A stretch of 5,531 nucleotides of DNA from Chitinophagales bacterium (GTDB lineage: Bacteria; Bacteroidota; Bacteroidia; Chitinophagales; BACL12), in NCBI GenBank assembly GCA_014380545.1, contig JACMJP010000227.1, positions 1 through 5,531 on the forward strand, in the 5' to 3' direction. The notes beneath the pieces were generated by a model that did not search any database, was not told the DNA's origin, and saw nothing but the letters and a program-made list of their open reading frames with translations. A program made the translations under genes and the position numbers. Shown here piece after piece: positions 1 to 5,531 of this stretch (positions are counted from its first letter, which is position 1; the number at the start of each line of letters is the position of its first letter).

Positions 1-76
1 CTTCAGATACAACATTCAGAACAGCGAATGACTGAACTGTAAAAGCCATAAGAGCAAAAAACAATATTTTTTTCAT
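1..76 (-). CDS. 5' end of an exported protein, cut by the window edge
   Basis: Reading leftward from an ATG at 76-74, the minus strand stays open for 25 codons to the window edge. It begins MKKILFFALMAFTVQSFA, a textbook signal peptide: two lysines, a hydrophobic core of about 11 residues, then a polar stretch ending in SFA, with likely cleavage after residue 18. The visible mature part is only VLNVVSE, so the family cannot be named. The protein is presumably periplasmic, outer-membrane or secreted. The start is supported by a TAnnTTTG -7 element about 20 bases upstream (95-102) and by the A-rich bases just before the ATG. The gene is divergent from the thioesterase gene. The signal peptide is seen directly; export is inferred. 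Confidence 0.65.
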   Translation of the reverse strand, partial: MKKILFFALMAFTVQSFAVLNVVSE

Positions 77-94
77 TTTTAAATTATTTAGTTA

Positions 95-102
95 CAAAGG
101 TA
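95..102 (-). promoter_or_regulatory. Putative -7 element (TACCTTTG) for the left-edge gene
   Basis: On the minus strand this reads TACCTTTG, a full match to the Bacteroidota TAnnTTTG -7 consensus. It would place transcription start near 88-90, giving a short leader before the ATG at 76. The nearest upstream TTG (minus strand, 131-129) is 26 bases away, longer than the usual -33 to -7 spacing, so only the -7 half is convincing. Confidence 0.4.
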
Positions 103-174
103 AAACAGACCTATAAGTTTATGAAAGACAAAATAATTCCGATTCCGCAATTTTTTATTACACACTAACCATCG

Positions 175-182
175 CACTTTTG
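175..182 (+). promoter_or_regulatory. Possible -7 element (CACTTTTG) for the thioesterase gene
   Basis: CACTTTTG matches TAnnTTTG at five of its six fixed positions (C for the first T) and ends 16 bases before the ATG at 199, so the leader would be only about 10 bases. No TTG lies at the usual -33 distance; the upstream stretch is T/A-rich. This is a weak call based on position and partial consensus match. Confidence 0.25.
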
Positions 183-198
183 TGAAAAATTAAGCCTG

Positions 199-588
199 AT
201 GGAGAAATTAGAAGAGCGCATACAAAAATCAATCACTCATACAGTGAAGGCTATTTTCCCCAATACTACTAACCACTATGATACGTTATTTGGAGGTACC
301 GCCCTGATGTGGATGGATGAAGTTGCATTTATAACGGCTACAAGATTCAGCAGGCAAAAGATGGTAACTGTAAGCAGCGACAGGGTGGATTTTACCAAAC
401 CTGTTCCGGCAGGAACGATCGCCGAGCTTATAGGTAAGGTAAAATCAGTTGGAACAACATCAGTAATTGTAAAAGTTGAAGTATATTTGGAGCAGATGTA
501 TAACGACGAAAGAGAGAAAGCGATGGAAGGCACATTCACAATGGTAGCGATTGGCGAAAACAAACACCCTGTTAAAATTGTTATTTAA
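199..588 (+). CDS. Acyl-CoA thioesterase, single hotdog domain (YciA/ACOT type)
   Basis: This 129-residue cytosolic protein is the usual length for a single-domain hotdog thioesterase that hydrolyses acyl-CoA to free fatty acid and CoA. Family marks are N25-x-x-x-T-L-FGG (residues 25-33), the central-helix segment LMWMDE with the likely catalytic Asp40, and S-x-D-x-VDF-x-x-PVPAG (60-72), the conserved strand and turn in YciA/ACOT proteins. Asn25 and Asp40 fit the Asn/Asp pair known from ACOT7-type domains. Such proteins normally assemble as oligomers of hotdog dimers. There is no signal peptide or extra domain. The gene stands alone: divergent from the gene at the left edge and 158 bases before the kinase gene. 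Chain-length preference cannot be read from sequence; likely roles are CoA recycling or fatty-acid turnover. Confidence 0.9.
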   Translation: MEKLEERIQKSITHTVKAIFPNTTNHYDTLFGGTALMWMDEVAFITATRFSRQKMVTVSSDRVDFTKPVPAGTIAELIGKVKSVGTTSVIVKVEVYLEQMYNDEREKAMEGTFTMVAIGENKHPVKIVI

Positions 589-746
589 ATTTTCCCGCAA
601 CACACTACACATACATATTACTGAATTTATTTTTTAAGGCGAAGGAATCCGCACAATCAATATTCCTGCACACACTATTTATTCCGGTGAAATAGAATAC
701 ACGAAACGAACAACAGTTTTAGTGAACCTTAACTTATTGAGATAGT

Positions 747-1994
747 ATGCAGATATCCAATTTCCTGTATCCCTTTTATAAAAAAATGGATATTACAACC
801 GACAGCCTTATTCTTTTCGGCCTCATAATTATTCTTCCGCTTTTATTATTCTTCGAATTACAAATTGATTCGGGAATATCTCCATACCCGGTTTTCAGAA
901 TAAGTTTTTCAATTGCGGCAAGTGTTATACTAATACTTTCATTTATTTTTTCATTTATAAAAAGAAACCTGCATCACCTTGTAACTGCTGCTATTTATGT
1001 CTTTATGTCGCATGCAATATTTCTGAATTATGTAAACAATTTTAGTTATTACTATGTATCGCTGCTTGTAAGTGCAGTTATTTTATCTTCACTGTATTTT
1101 TCTAACTGGAAACAATTAGCAGTATTCCAACTATCCATGCTTATCGTTTTAGTTCAGGCTTCTATGCTTACAGTTGTTGCCAATGTGAGTATTATTTTAT
1201 TCCTGGGTTTTTATATTGTTACGAATTGTATAGTGTTTTTAATTCAGCTTTATATTTTCAATCAGAGAAAAAAAGTAAGAACCCTTGCTTATCAATTAGA
1301 GCTAACAGCAAAAAATCTTGAACGCTCAAATAAATCGCTTGAGCAATTTGCTTATGTTGCTTCGCATGACCTGAAAGAACCACTGCGCACCGTAAACAGT
1401 TACTTAGGGCTAATTAAAAAAAGATATGCTGATAAATTGGACACGGATGGAAATGAATTTATTGCACTTACTACAGATGCTACCCAACGTATGCATGTGT
1501 TAATAGAAGGTTTATTGAAGTATTCAAAAGTAAGTTCTGAATATGTAGAAAAACAAGAACTTAACCTTAAAGATGTGTTAAATAATGTTTTAGATAATCT
1601 GGAAACTTCCATCAGTGAAAATCATGTGAATGTTGCAATAGCAAACTTACCCGTATTGGTTGGCGATAAACTGCAATTATCACAATTATTTCAAAATCTT
1701 ATCAGTAACGCAATTAAATATCGTTCGCTTAAGGACCCGGAAATTAGTATTGACTCCAAAATTGATGATGATCATTGCCTTATTAGTGTGGAAGATAACG
1801 GGCTGGGAATTCCGGAAAAGCAAAAAGAAGCCGTATTTAAAATCTTTAACCGCTATCACACAGATAAGGCGGATGGCGCAGGCATCGGTTTGGCAATTTG
1901 TAAAAAAATTGTCTCTAATCATAATGGGGATATTTGGGTGGAAAGCAAAGAGGGCAGGGGAAGTAAATTTTATTTTACTTTACAGTTAAACTAA
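747..1994 (+). CDS. Orphan membrane sensor histidine kinase (HisKA plus HATPase_c)
   Basis: This 415-residue protein is a hybrid-free sensor kinase. About six hydrophobic helices (roughly 19-38, 50-71, 78-95, 100-118, 124-144, 147-171) form an unrecognised membrane sensor, followed by a probable coiled coil (172-200). The HisKA H-box is SHDLKEP with phospho-acceptor His207. The ATPase domain has an N-box NLISNA (Asn317, Asn321), a G1 box DNGLGI (350-355), an F-box around IFNRY (366-370) and a G2 box GAGIGLAI (377-384), so all catalytic motifs are intact. No PAS, GAF, HAMP, CHASE or receiver domain is visible. No response regulator adjoins it, so its partner must be elsewhere. The start at 747 is the longest reading; an in-frame ATG at 786, removing 13 residues, is a plausible alternative and leaves all helices intact. 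The signal sensed is unknown. Confidence 0.95.
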   Translation: MQISNFLYPFYKKMDITTDSLILFGLIIILPLLLFFELQIDSGISPYPVFRISFSIAASVILILSFIFSFIKRNLHHLVTAAIYVFMSHAIFLNYVNNFSYYYVSLLVSAVILSSLYFSNWKQLAVFQLSMLIVLVQASMLTVVANVSIILFLGFYIVTNCIVFLIQLYIFNQRKKVRTLAYQLELTAKNLERSNKSLEQFAYVASHDLKEPLRTVNSYLGLIKKRYADKLDTDGNEFIALTTDATQRMHVLIEGLLKYSKVSSEYVEKQELNLKDVLNNVLDNLETSISENHVNVAIANLPVLVGDKLQLSQLFQNLISNAIKYRSLKDPEISIDSKIDDDHCLISVEDNGLGIPEKQKEAVFKIFNRYHTDKADGAGIGLAICKKIVSNHNGDIWVESKEGRGSKFYFTLQLN

Positions 1995-2062
1995 AATTAT
2001 TTTATAAAGTTAGTTGTATCAATCAGCGTTTTTTTGTTACCGCATTGTACACTTTACCACAC

Positions 2063-2070
2063 TATTTTTG
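2063..2070 (+). promoter_or_regulatory. Putative -7 element (TATTTTTG) for the lipoprotein pair
   Basis: TATTTTTG is a full match to the Bacteroidota TAnnTTTG -7 consensus and lies in the 164-base gap between the kinase and the first lipoprotein gene. Initiation about 6 bases downstream would give a leader of roughly 80 bases before the ATG at 2159. Upstream TTG trinucleotides end 15 or 26 bases away, neither at ideal -33 spacing. If real, the pair is transcribed independently of the kinase. Confidence 0.45.
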
Positions 2071-2158
2071 CGTTACAGAGGCAAACTACTGAAAAAATGG
2101 TTTGTTTTATTGAAGCCATTTGGTTTTCTTTGTAGTGGAACAGGAACAGTTTCAAAAT

Positions 2159-2383
2159 ATGAAAAAATTACAATTTGTTTTTATTCTAATACTTGTTGCG
2201 GGATCATTACTTCCATCCTGCACAAAATGTACGGTATGCACTCATATTGATATGACATCCGGGGAAGAAGTAATTGATGAGTATTGCGCAGAGGGGCTTA
2301 GTGCTGGGAAATTAGTTAGTGATTACGAAGCTGAATGGGCCGAAAATTGGGAATTTTATGGTGGTTATTGCACAAGAAATTAA
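2159..2383 (+). CDS. Small Cys-rich lipoprotein A (tandem copy 1)
   Basis: This predicted 74-residue protein starts MKKLQFVFILILVAGSLLPS and then Cys21, a signal peptide with lipobox LLPS|C, so it should be lipidated and anchored in the envelope. The mature part is about 54 residues. It opens CTKCTVC (Cys21, Cys24, Cys27), has Cys43 and Cys71 further on, and ends CTRN. The four non-lipid cysteines could form two disulfides or bind a metal. There is no run of acidic residues after the lipid Cys, so no surface-export signal is evident. The start is placed at ATG 2159 because the signal peptide begins there; a longer in-frame reading from TTG 2120 only adds a hydrophilic extension ahead of it. 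It is followed 21 bases later by a related gene. I do not recognise a named family and the function is unknown. Confidence 0.75.
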   Translation: MKKLQFVFILILVAGSLLPSCTKCTVCTHIDMTSGEEVIDEYCAEGLSAGKLVSDYEAEWAENWEFYGGYCTRN

Positions 2384-2404
2384 TTGCATCGAAGCGCACA
2401 AAAA

Positions 2405-2656
2405 ATGAGAATATCCTTACTGTTTTTTTTATTTATAATTCTTTTAACAATTGCATCCTGTACACAGTGTACAGATTGCGAATATACTTATGTTGTTCCA
2501 TCTTCTTCAGATACAATTACAGGTAGTGAACAATTCTGCGGCAGTAATAAGCTTGTAAAGGACTGGGAAGAATACTATGAAGATCAAATTCAAACGCAAG
2601 CTTTTTTTGTTGGAACTACTGCGCAGGTTAATTGTACCCGTTCCAGAAAACAATAA
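2405..2656 (+). CDS. Small Cys-rich lipoprotein B (tandem copy 2)
   Basis: This predicted 83-residue protein begins MRISLLFFLFIILLTIAS then Cys19, a strongly hydrophobic signal peptide with lipobox TIAS|C. The mature part opens CTQCTDC (Cys19, Cys22, Cys25), continues to Cys45 in QFCG, then KLVKDWEEYYED, and closes with Cys77 in NCTR. The cysteine order, the CTxCTxC start, the KLVxDY/W-E segment and the CTR near the end all match the preceding gene, so the two look like diverged tandem duplicates. Spacing between cysteines is looser here (19 and 31 residues against 15 and 27). The chosen ATG at 2405 starts the signal peptide; a TTG at 2384 would only add seven residues. It is probably co-transcribed with copy 1, and its stop lies 3 bases from the stop of the convergent DUF3137-like gene. 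No function can be assigned. Confidence 0.75.
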   Translation: MRISLLFFLFIILLTIASCTQCTDCEYTYVVPSSSDTITGSEQFCGSNKLVKDWEEYYEDQIQTQAFFVGTTAQVNCTRSRKQ

Positions 2657-2659
2657 TAC

Positions 2660-3574
2660 TTATTTTACTTCTGCAAGCTGAATTTTTTCTATTGCTTTAA
2701 ATAATTGCATTAGGAATATAATATCTTTAAAATAAGTTTCTGCAGGTTTTTTATTTACTGCTGACTGAAACACCTGAACAGGTATGTAAGGTTGATGTGT
2801 ATCTTTACTTATACCTGCATACATACCATTCTCCTTAATTGTAATAATAATTTTATTTCCCGTACTGTCAACATAATCTTTAATTAATAACCATACAGAA
2901 GGTGACAGGTATTTTTGAAAATCTTTTTCATTATAATAATTTGAAAAAAATGTTTCATTAGTTACAGATTGTTTTTCTTCCGGTAAAACAAAAGATAAAG
3001 ATTCCTGTAATTCACTCTCATTTACTATCATGATAGGATCTTTTAATGAGATTTTAAATTGTGCGCAACCAACAAGACCTGAAAAATGCCTGTGATGCGA
3101 TTGTGTACCTGACACATCCCTCTGATTTGTAAAAGAGGATATTTCAGAAATTTCAATATGCATAGTTCCTGCTACACAGTTGATAAAATTTTTCCCACCG
3201 TATTGTTTCGGTTCTCCACTCACGATAAAACCCTGCTGCAGGTCTTTTAATTTAATATACCTGTCATAGTCATATTGAAAAGCAGGAAATATAAATTTTG
3301 CAACCCTCGAAAAAATGATATTTTCCAAACGCAGTTGATAGTAATTAAATGAAATATTGTATTGCCGTGTAAACCAGAAAACGAATATCACAATGAATAT
3401 GATACCAATGAGCATCCAGGTAACAGTTTCAACAATAAAACCTGCAACAATAACAACGGCAAGTATAGTATTATTCAGAATAATCTTTTTTCTTGTGCCG
3501 TCTTCCTTTTCAAGGAGAGGTTTTAGATTATCATAATAAAATGTGTCAAATTGTTCAGAAGACGGAAATTGCAT
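2660..3574 (-). CDS. DUF3137-like membrane protein
   Basis: This 304-residue protein has a short cytosolic N-terminus (FDTFYYDNLKPLLEKE), two closely spaced hydrophobic helices (about 34-50 and 53-69, joined by a very short turn) and a large soluble C-terminal part. The overall plan, with FY-x-x-L-x-P-L-L near the start, a helix pair, a segment with GTMHIEISEI (136-145) and then FSGLVGCAQF (164-173), agrees with the uncharacterised DUF3137 family as I remember it; no profile search was possible. Both helices turning back would put N- and C-terminal parts on the same side, probably cytosolic. There is no catalytic motif. It is the last gene of a minus-strand run: the 42-residue protein gene ends 15 bases upstream, so co-transcription is likely. 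Function is unknown. Confidence 0.7.
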   Translation of the reverse strand: MQFPSSEQFDTFYYDNLKPLLEKEDGTRKKIILNNTILAVVIVAGFIVETVTWMLIGIIFIVIFVFWFTRQYNISFNYYQLRLENIIFSRVAKFIFPAFQYDYDRYIKLKDLQQGFIVSGEPKQYGGKNFINCVAGTMHIEISEISSFTNQRDVSGTQSHHRHFSGLVGCAQFKISLKDPIMIVNESELQESLSFVLPEEKQSVTNETFFSNYYNEKDFQKYLSPSVWLLIKDYVDSTGNKIIITIKENGMYAGISKDTHQPYIPVQVFQSAVNKKPAETYFKDIIFLMQLFKAIEKIQLAEVK

Positions 3575-3589
3575 ATATTATTTTATCGC

Positions 3590-3718
3590 TTATTTAAAAA
3601 TTAATTCATAAATATATTTTCCTGCAACCAGCCAGAGAATACCCTTAATTAAAAAGAAGAAAAAACCGATCCATCCAAAACGTTTCAACCAGGCTTTTGC
3701 TTTAGGCGACAATTTCAT
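3590..3718 (-). CDS. 42-residue single-helix membrane protein
   Basis: The minus strand between the LOG and DUF3137-like genes holds an intact small reading frame from ATG (3718-3716) to TAA (3592-3590). The product starts MKLSPKAKAWLKRFGW, a strongly basic amphipathic N-terminus with no acidic residue, then has a hydrophobic helix IGFFFFLIKGILWLVAG (about 17-33) broken by a central Lys25, and ends KYIYELIFK. It fits the pattern of a small inner-membrane protein with the positive N-terminus inside. The spacing supports a real gene: 32 bases after the LOG stop and 15 bases before the next start, all on one strand, with no other gene possible in that space. I have the impression that short KG-x-LWL membrane proteins of this kind occur widely in Bacteroidota, but cannot confirm it. 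Function is unknown. Confidence 0.65.
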   Translation of the reverse strand: MKLSPKAKAWLKRFGWIGFFFFLIKGILWLVAGKYIYELIFK

Positions 3719-3750
3719 AAAGTAAAAAACAATTAATATAATTTTAAGTT

Positions 3751-4503
3751 TTATTCAGGAAAATATTTTTCAAATAACCATCTCCGGGGATTCACCTGGT
3801 TAATAGTATAATTTGTGTCAACATAAAATTTAATGTGTGTTACTGCTTCATCAGGGTCATCGGTTATTAATATTAATTGCAGATCTTCAGGTGAAATAGT
3901 TTTTAATTCAAGCATTTTGTTTAACATTTCTATTATGTCTTTATAATACTCTTTGCCTACCAGCACAACCGGAAAATTGCGGATCACTTTTGTTTGTATA
4001 AGGGTTAACGTTTCATATAATTCATCCATTGTACCAACGCCACCCGGCATAACCACAAAGCCATAAGAATACTTAATAAGCATCGCTTTCCGTACAAAAA
4101 AATATTTCATAGCAACCCATTTGTGCATGTATTTATTAGGAAGCTGTTCCTGAGGCAGTTCAATATTGCATCCCACACTTATGCCTCCATTTTCAAATGC
4201 ACCCTTATTTGCTGCTTCCATAATACCGGGGCCGCCGCCGGTCATAATGGTAAAACCGAGAGCCGATATCTTTTTAGAAATTTCATAAGCAGCTTTATAG
4301 TAATTATGATCTTCACCAAACCTTGCTGAGCCGAAAACTGTAATACAGGGTCCAACAAAATGCAGTGCCCTGTGTCCTTTTATAAATTCTTTAAATATTT
4401 CAAAAGAAAATAATAATTCTTTCCAGCGGGTGCGGGGGCCTTCTAAATATTCCTGTCCTTTGGGTTTTAAATCTATCTTTCTGTACCTGTACTTTCTGCG
4501 CAT
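3751..4503 (-). CDS. LOG-family (TIGR00730) Rossmann-fold nucleotide phosphoribohydrolase-like protein
   Basis: This 250-residue protein has the full LOG signature. VFGSAR (56-61) begins the Rossmann-like fold, TGGGPGIMEAANKGA (88-102) is the nucleotide-phosphate loop, and PGGVGTMDE (153-161) is the second hallmark, with likely catalytic Glu161 and Arg138 in FFVRKAML. Characterised LOG proteins cleave the N-glycosidic bond of nucleoside 5'-monophosphates, releasing a free base (cytokinin in plants and some bacteria) and ribose 5-phosphate; in non-plant bacteria the role is more often nucleotide salvage. An N-terminal extension of about 50 residues before the fold, rich in Arg/Lys, is longer than in compact plant LOGs. 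The protein is cytosolic with no signal peptide. It is the first gene of the minus-strand cluster and divergent from the barrel gene. The exact substrate is not determinable here. Confidence 0.92.
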   Translation of the reverse strand: MRRKYRYRKIDLKPKGQEYLEGPRTRWKELLFSFEIFKEFIKGHRALHFVGPCITVFGSARFGEDHNYYKAAYEISKKISALGFTIMTGGGPGIMEAANKGAFENGGISVGCNIELPQEQLPNKYMHKWVAMKYFFVRKAMLIKYSYGFVVMPGGVGTMDELYETLTLIQTKVIRNFPVVLVGKEYYKDIIEMLNKMLELKTISPEDLQLILITDDPDEAVTHIKFYVDTNYTINQVNPRRWLFEKYFPE

Positions 4504-4522
4504 ATTCTTTAAAATGGCACTG

Positions 4523-4530
4523 CGAAATTA
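4523..4530 (-). promoter_or_regulatory. Possible -7 element (TAATTTCG) for the LOG cluster
   Basis: On the minus strand this reads TAATTTCG, one base off the TAnnTTTG consensus, and lies 20-27 bases upstream of the LOG start at 4503. It would drive the LOG, 42-residue protein and DUF3137-like genes together. No well-spaced -33 element is seen, so this rests on position and partial match. Confidence 0.25.
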
Positions 4531-4562
4531 AAAAGGAAATAATTACTATTTATTGCAGGCAT

Positions 4563-4570
4563 AACATTTG
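4563..4570 (+). promoter_or_regulatory. Possible -7 element (AACATTTG) for the barrel protein gene
   Basis: AACATTTG differs from TAnnTTTG only in its first base and ends 24 bases before the ATG at 4595, giving a leader of about 19 bases. It lies back to back with the candidate element for the LOG gene in the 91-base divergent spacer. No -33 match at good spacing is seen. Confidence 0.25.
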
Positions 4571-4594
4571 CAATTGCGGAAAAAAAAATAAAGT

Positions 4595-5203
4595 ATGAAA
4601 AAAATAATTGCCGGTGCCTTTCTGCTCATTTCCTTTACTTATCTATCTGCACAGGATTTTGATCTTGGAGGAAAAATAGGCGTAAATTATTCTCAAAGTA
4701 TAATTACAGATTTTATTGGCTCAGGAGATATAAGTGAAGATGATATAGAAAATGAACCCGGAATAGGAATTGTTCTTGGTGGATTTATAAGAGGAACGTT
4801 TGGTAAATTTTCTATCCAGCCTGAATTATTATTCTCCCAAAACAAATCTGCTGTTAAATTAAGTGATATTGACGCCGGGGATATTTTTAGCGGTGAAATT
4901 TCTAAAGTAGATATTCCCGTTATTGCAGGGTATAAAGTTTTAAATTTATTCAGGGTAACTGCAGGTCCGGTTTTCAGCAGTATTAAACAAACTGATTCTG
5001 ATCCTTTATTTGATGCCGATAACATTACAGTGGGTTACCAGGCGGGAATTGGGTTTGATATTAAACGTTTAACCTTTGATGCAAGATATGAAGGTAATTT
5101 AAGCAAGCTTGAAACTTATATTGAAACTGATGCAGGTGTAATTCAATTTGACGAAAGGAAAAATGTTTTCCAGTTTACAGTGGGCTATAAACTATTTGAT
5201 TAA
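4595..5203 (+). CDS. Outer-membrane beta-barrel protein (porin-family, OMP_b-brl type)
   Basis: This 202-residue protein begins MKKIIAGAFLLISFTYLSAQ, a signal peptide with likely cleavage after SAQ (residue 20), common in Bacteroidota. The mature 182 residues are a series of short alternating amphipathic strands joined by Gly/Asp-rich turns: FDLGGKIGVNYSQS, GIGIVLGGFIRGTFG, FSIQPELLFSQNKSAV, VDIPVIAGYKVLN, FRVTAGPVFSS, ITVGYQAGIGFDI, LTFDARYEGNL and VFQFTVGYKLFD. About eight strands fit a small OmpA/OmpX-size barrel of the outer membrane beta-barrel (PF13568-like) group. It ends in aromatic FD rather than a terminal Phe. Loop 1 (about 36-54) is rich in Asp/Glu. Such proteins are often annotated porin family, but channel activity is unproven. 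It is monocistronic, divergent from the LOG gene and convergent with the acyltransferase gene. Confidence 0.85.
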   Translation: MKKIIAGAFLLISFTYLSAQDFDLGGKIGVNYSQSIITDFIGSGDISEDDIENEPGIGIVLGGFIRGTFGKFSIQPELLFSQNKSAVKLSDIDAGDIFSGEISKVDIPVIAGYKVLNLFRVTAGPVFSSIKQTDSDPLFDADNITVGYQAGIGFDIKRLTFDARYEGNLSKLETYIETDAGVIQFDERKNVFQFTVGYKLFD

Positions 5204-5273
5204 GCATCATAAATCCTCATGAAAGCACAATTCTTCTTAATAATTCTATTATATAAACATTAACAACCCTAAC

Positions 5274-5531
5274 TCACCGGTACATCGGTTCATTATTCTT
5301 CAGGCGTTCAGTCAGCTTCCATCTGCGGTGGCTCCATAAATAGGGGACAGGGTCATACAAAATATCCTCTTCCAGCTCTTTCATATAGAGTTCTGTTATC
5401 CTTTGCGGTTCCATTTCTTTTGCATTGTCCGTTATCAGTTTCATGCGCACAGTATAATGCCCTCTGCCATTTGTTCTTAAACCCGCATACATCACTACAA
5501 AATCATATTGCCTGGCAATTCTTCCCATGCC
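5274..5531 (-). CDS. C-terminal part of a lipid A acyltransferase (LpxL/HtrB family), cut by the window edge
   Basis: The last 85 codons of a minus-strand gene are visible, from GGC at 5531-5529 to the TGA at 5276-5274; the frame is open to the right edge, so the Met at 5528 is internal and not a start. The segment LYMKELEEDILYDPVPYLWSHRRWK matches the conserved tail of LpxL/HtrB/LpxM-type lysophospholipid acyltransferases (x-x-LE-x-x-I-x-x-x-P-x-x-x-LW-x-HRRWK), preceded by VVMYAGLRTNGRGHYTVRM, the usual strand region before it. These inner-membrane enzymes transfer a secondary acyl chain to lipid A. The catalytic HX4D motif lies in the missing N-terminal part, so activity cannot be judged. 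It ends 70 bases from the convergent barrel gene. Confidence 0.85.
   Translation of the reverse strand, partial: GMGRIARQYDFVVMYAGLRTNGRGHYTVRMKLITDNAKEMEPQRITELYMKELEEDILYDPVPYLWSHRRWKLTERLKNNEPMYR

Noticed and set aside
643..695. Short inverted repeats AGGAAT/ATTCCT (643-648, 662-667) and CTATTT/AAATAG (675-680, 690-695) before the kinase gene.
   Set aside because: Six-base arms in an AT-rich spacer are expected by chance, and they do not form a recognised riboswitch or terminator.
1989..2015. Inverted repeat AACTAA / TTAGTT after the kinase gene as a possible terminator.
   Set aside because: The stem is only six AT-rich pairs around a 15-base loop, with no T-run directly after it; too weak to call a terminator.
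2097..2135. A 12-codon frame (ATG to TAG) in the leader of the lipoprotein pair, as a possible leader peptide.
   Set aside because: It has no run of regulatory codons and no attenuator-like hairpins nearby; short frames like this are common by chance.
2014..2250. Open frame of 78 codons overlapping the first lipoprotein gene in another frame.
   Set aside because: It covers the promoter region and the signal-peptide coding region in a different frame, and its product shows no coherent features; the lipoprotein frame is far better supported.
2459..2473. Near-palindromic TGTACACAGTGTACA that resembles an operator.
   Set aside because: It lies inside the second lipoprotein gene and is the codon run Cys-Thr-Gln-Cys-Thr; the repeat follows from the repeated Cys-Thr codons (TGT ACA).
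4123..4329. Open frame of 68 codons on the plus strand, opposite the LOG gene.
   Set aside because: It is antisense to a clearly conserved enzyme gene, with no family resemblance, signal peptide or upstream promoter; it is a shadow frame.
5204..5273. TAATA/TATTA hairpin in the spacer between the barrel gene and the acyltransferase gene.
   Set aside because: A five-pair all-AT stem is not stable enough to be a credible terminator.

Overview
The window looks like ordinary chromosome from a member of the Bacteroidota. The evidence is an AT-rich sequence, start codons preceded by A-rich stretches rather than clear Shine-Dalgarno sites, several TAnnTTTG-type -7 promoter elements, an N-terminal signal peptide ending in SAQ on an outer-membrane barrel protein, and short Cys-rich lipoproteins. 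The small size and style of the proteins suggest the Chitinophagia/Saprospiria side of the phylum, but that is only an inference. No rRNA, tRNA, CRISPR array, insertion sequence or attachment site was seen, and no gene-free stretch exceeds about 165 bases.

Layout from left to right. (1) A minus-strand gene is cut by the left edge (1-76); only its signal peptide is visible. (2) A divergent spacer leads to a plus-strand hotdog acyl-CoA thioesterase (199-588). (3) A plus-strand, six-helix membrane histidine kinase (747-1994) has no response regulator next to it. (4) A probable promoter at 2063-2070 precedes two tandem plus-strand genes for small Cys-rich lipoproteins (2159-2383 and 2405-2656), which look like diverged duplicates. 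(5) A compact minus-strand cluster, transcribed right to left, holds a LOG-family nucleotide phosphoribohydrolase-like protein (4503-3751), a 42-residue membrane protein (3718-3590) and a DUF3137-like membrane protein (3574-2660). Its end meets the lipoprotein pair with only 3 bases between stop codons. (6) Divergent from the LOG gene is a plus-strand outer-membrane beta-barrel protein (4595-5203). (7) The C-terminal part of a minus-strand LpxL/HtrB-type lipid A acyltransferase (5531-5274) is cut by the right edge.

The genes do not form one obvious pathway. Many are envelope-related (barrel protein, lipoproteins, lipid A acyltransferase, membrane kinase), with two metabolic enzymes among them (thioesterase and LOG protein). 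I see no strong sign of a defence system or mobile island. The least explained parts are the tandem Cys-rich lipoproteins and the 42-residue membrane protein between the LOG and DUF3137-like genes.
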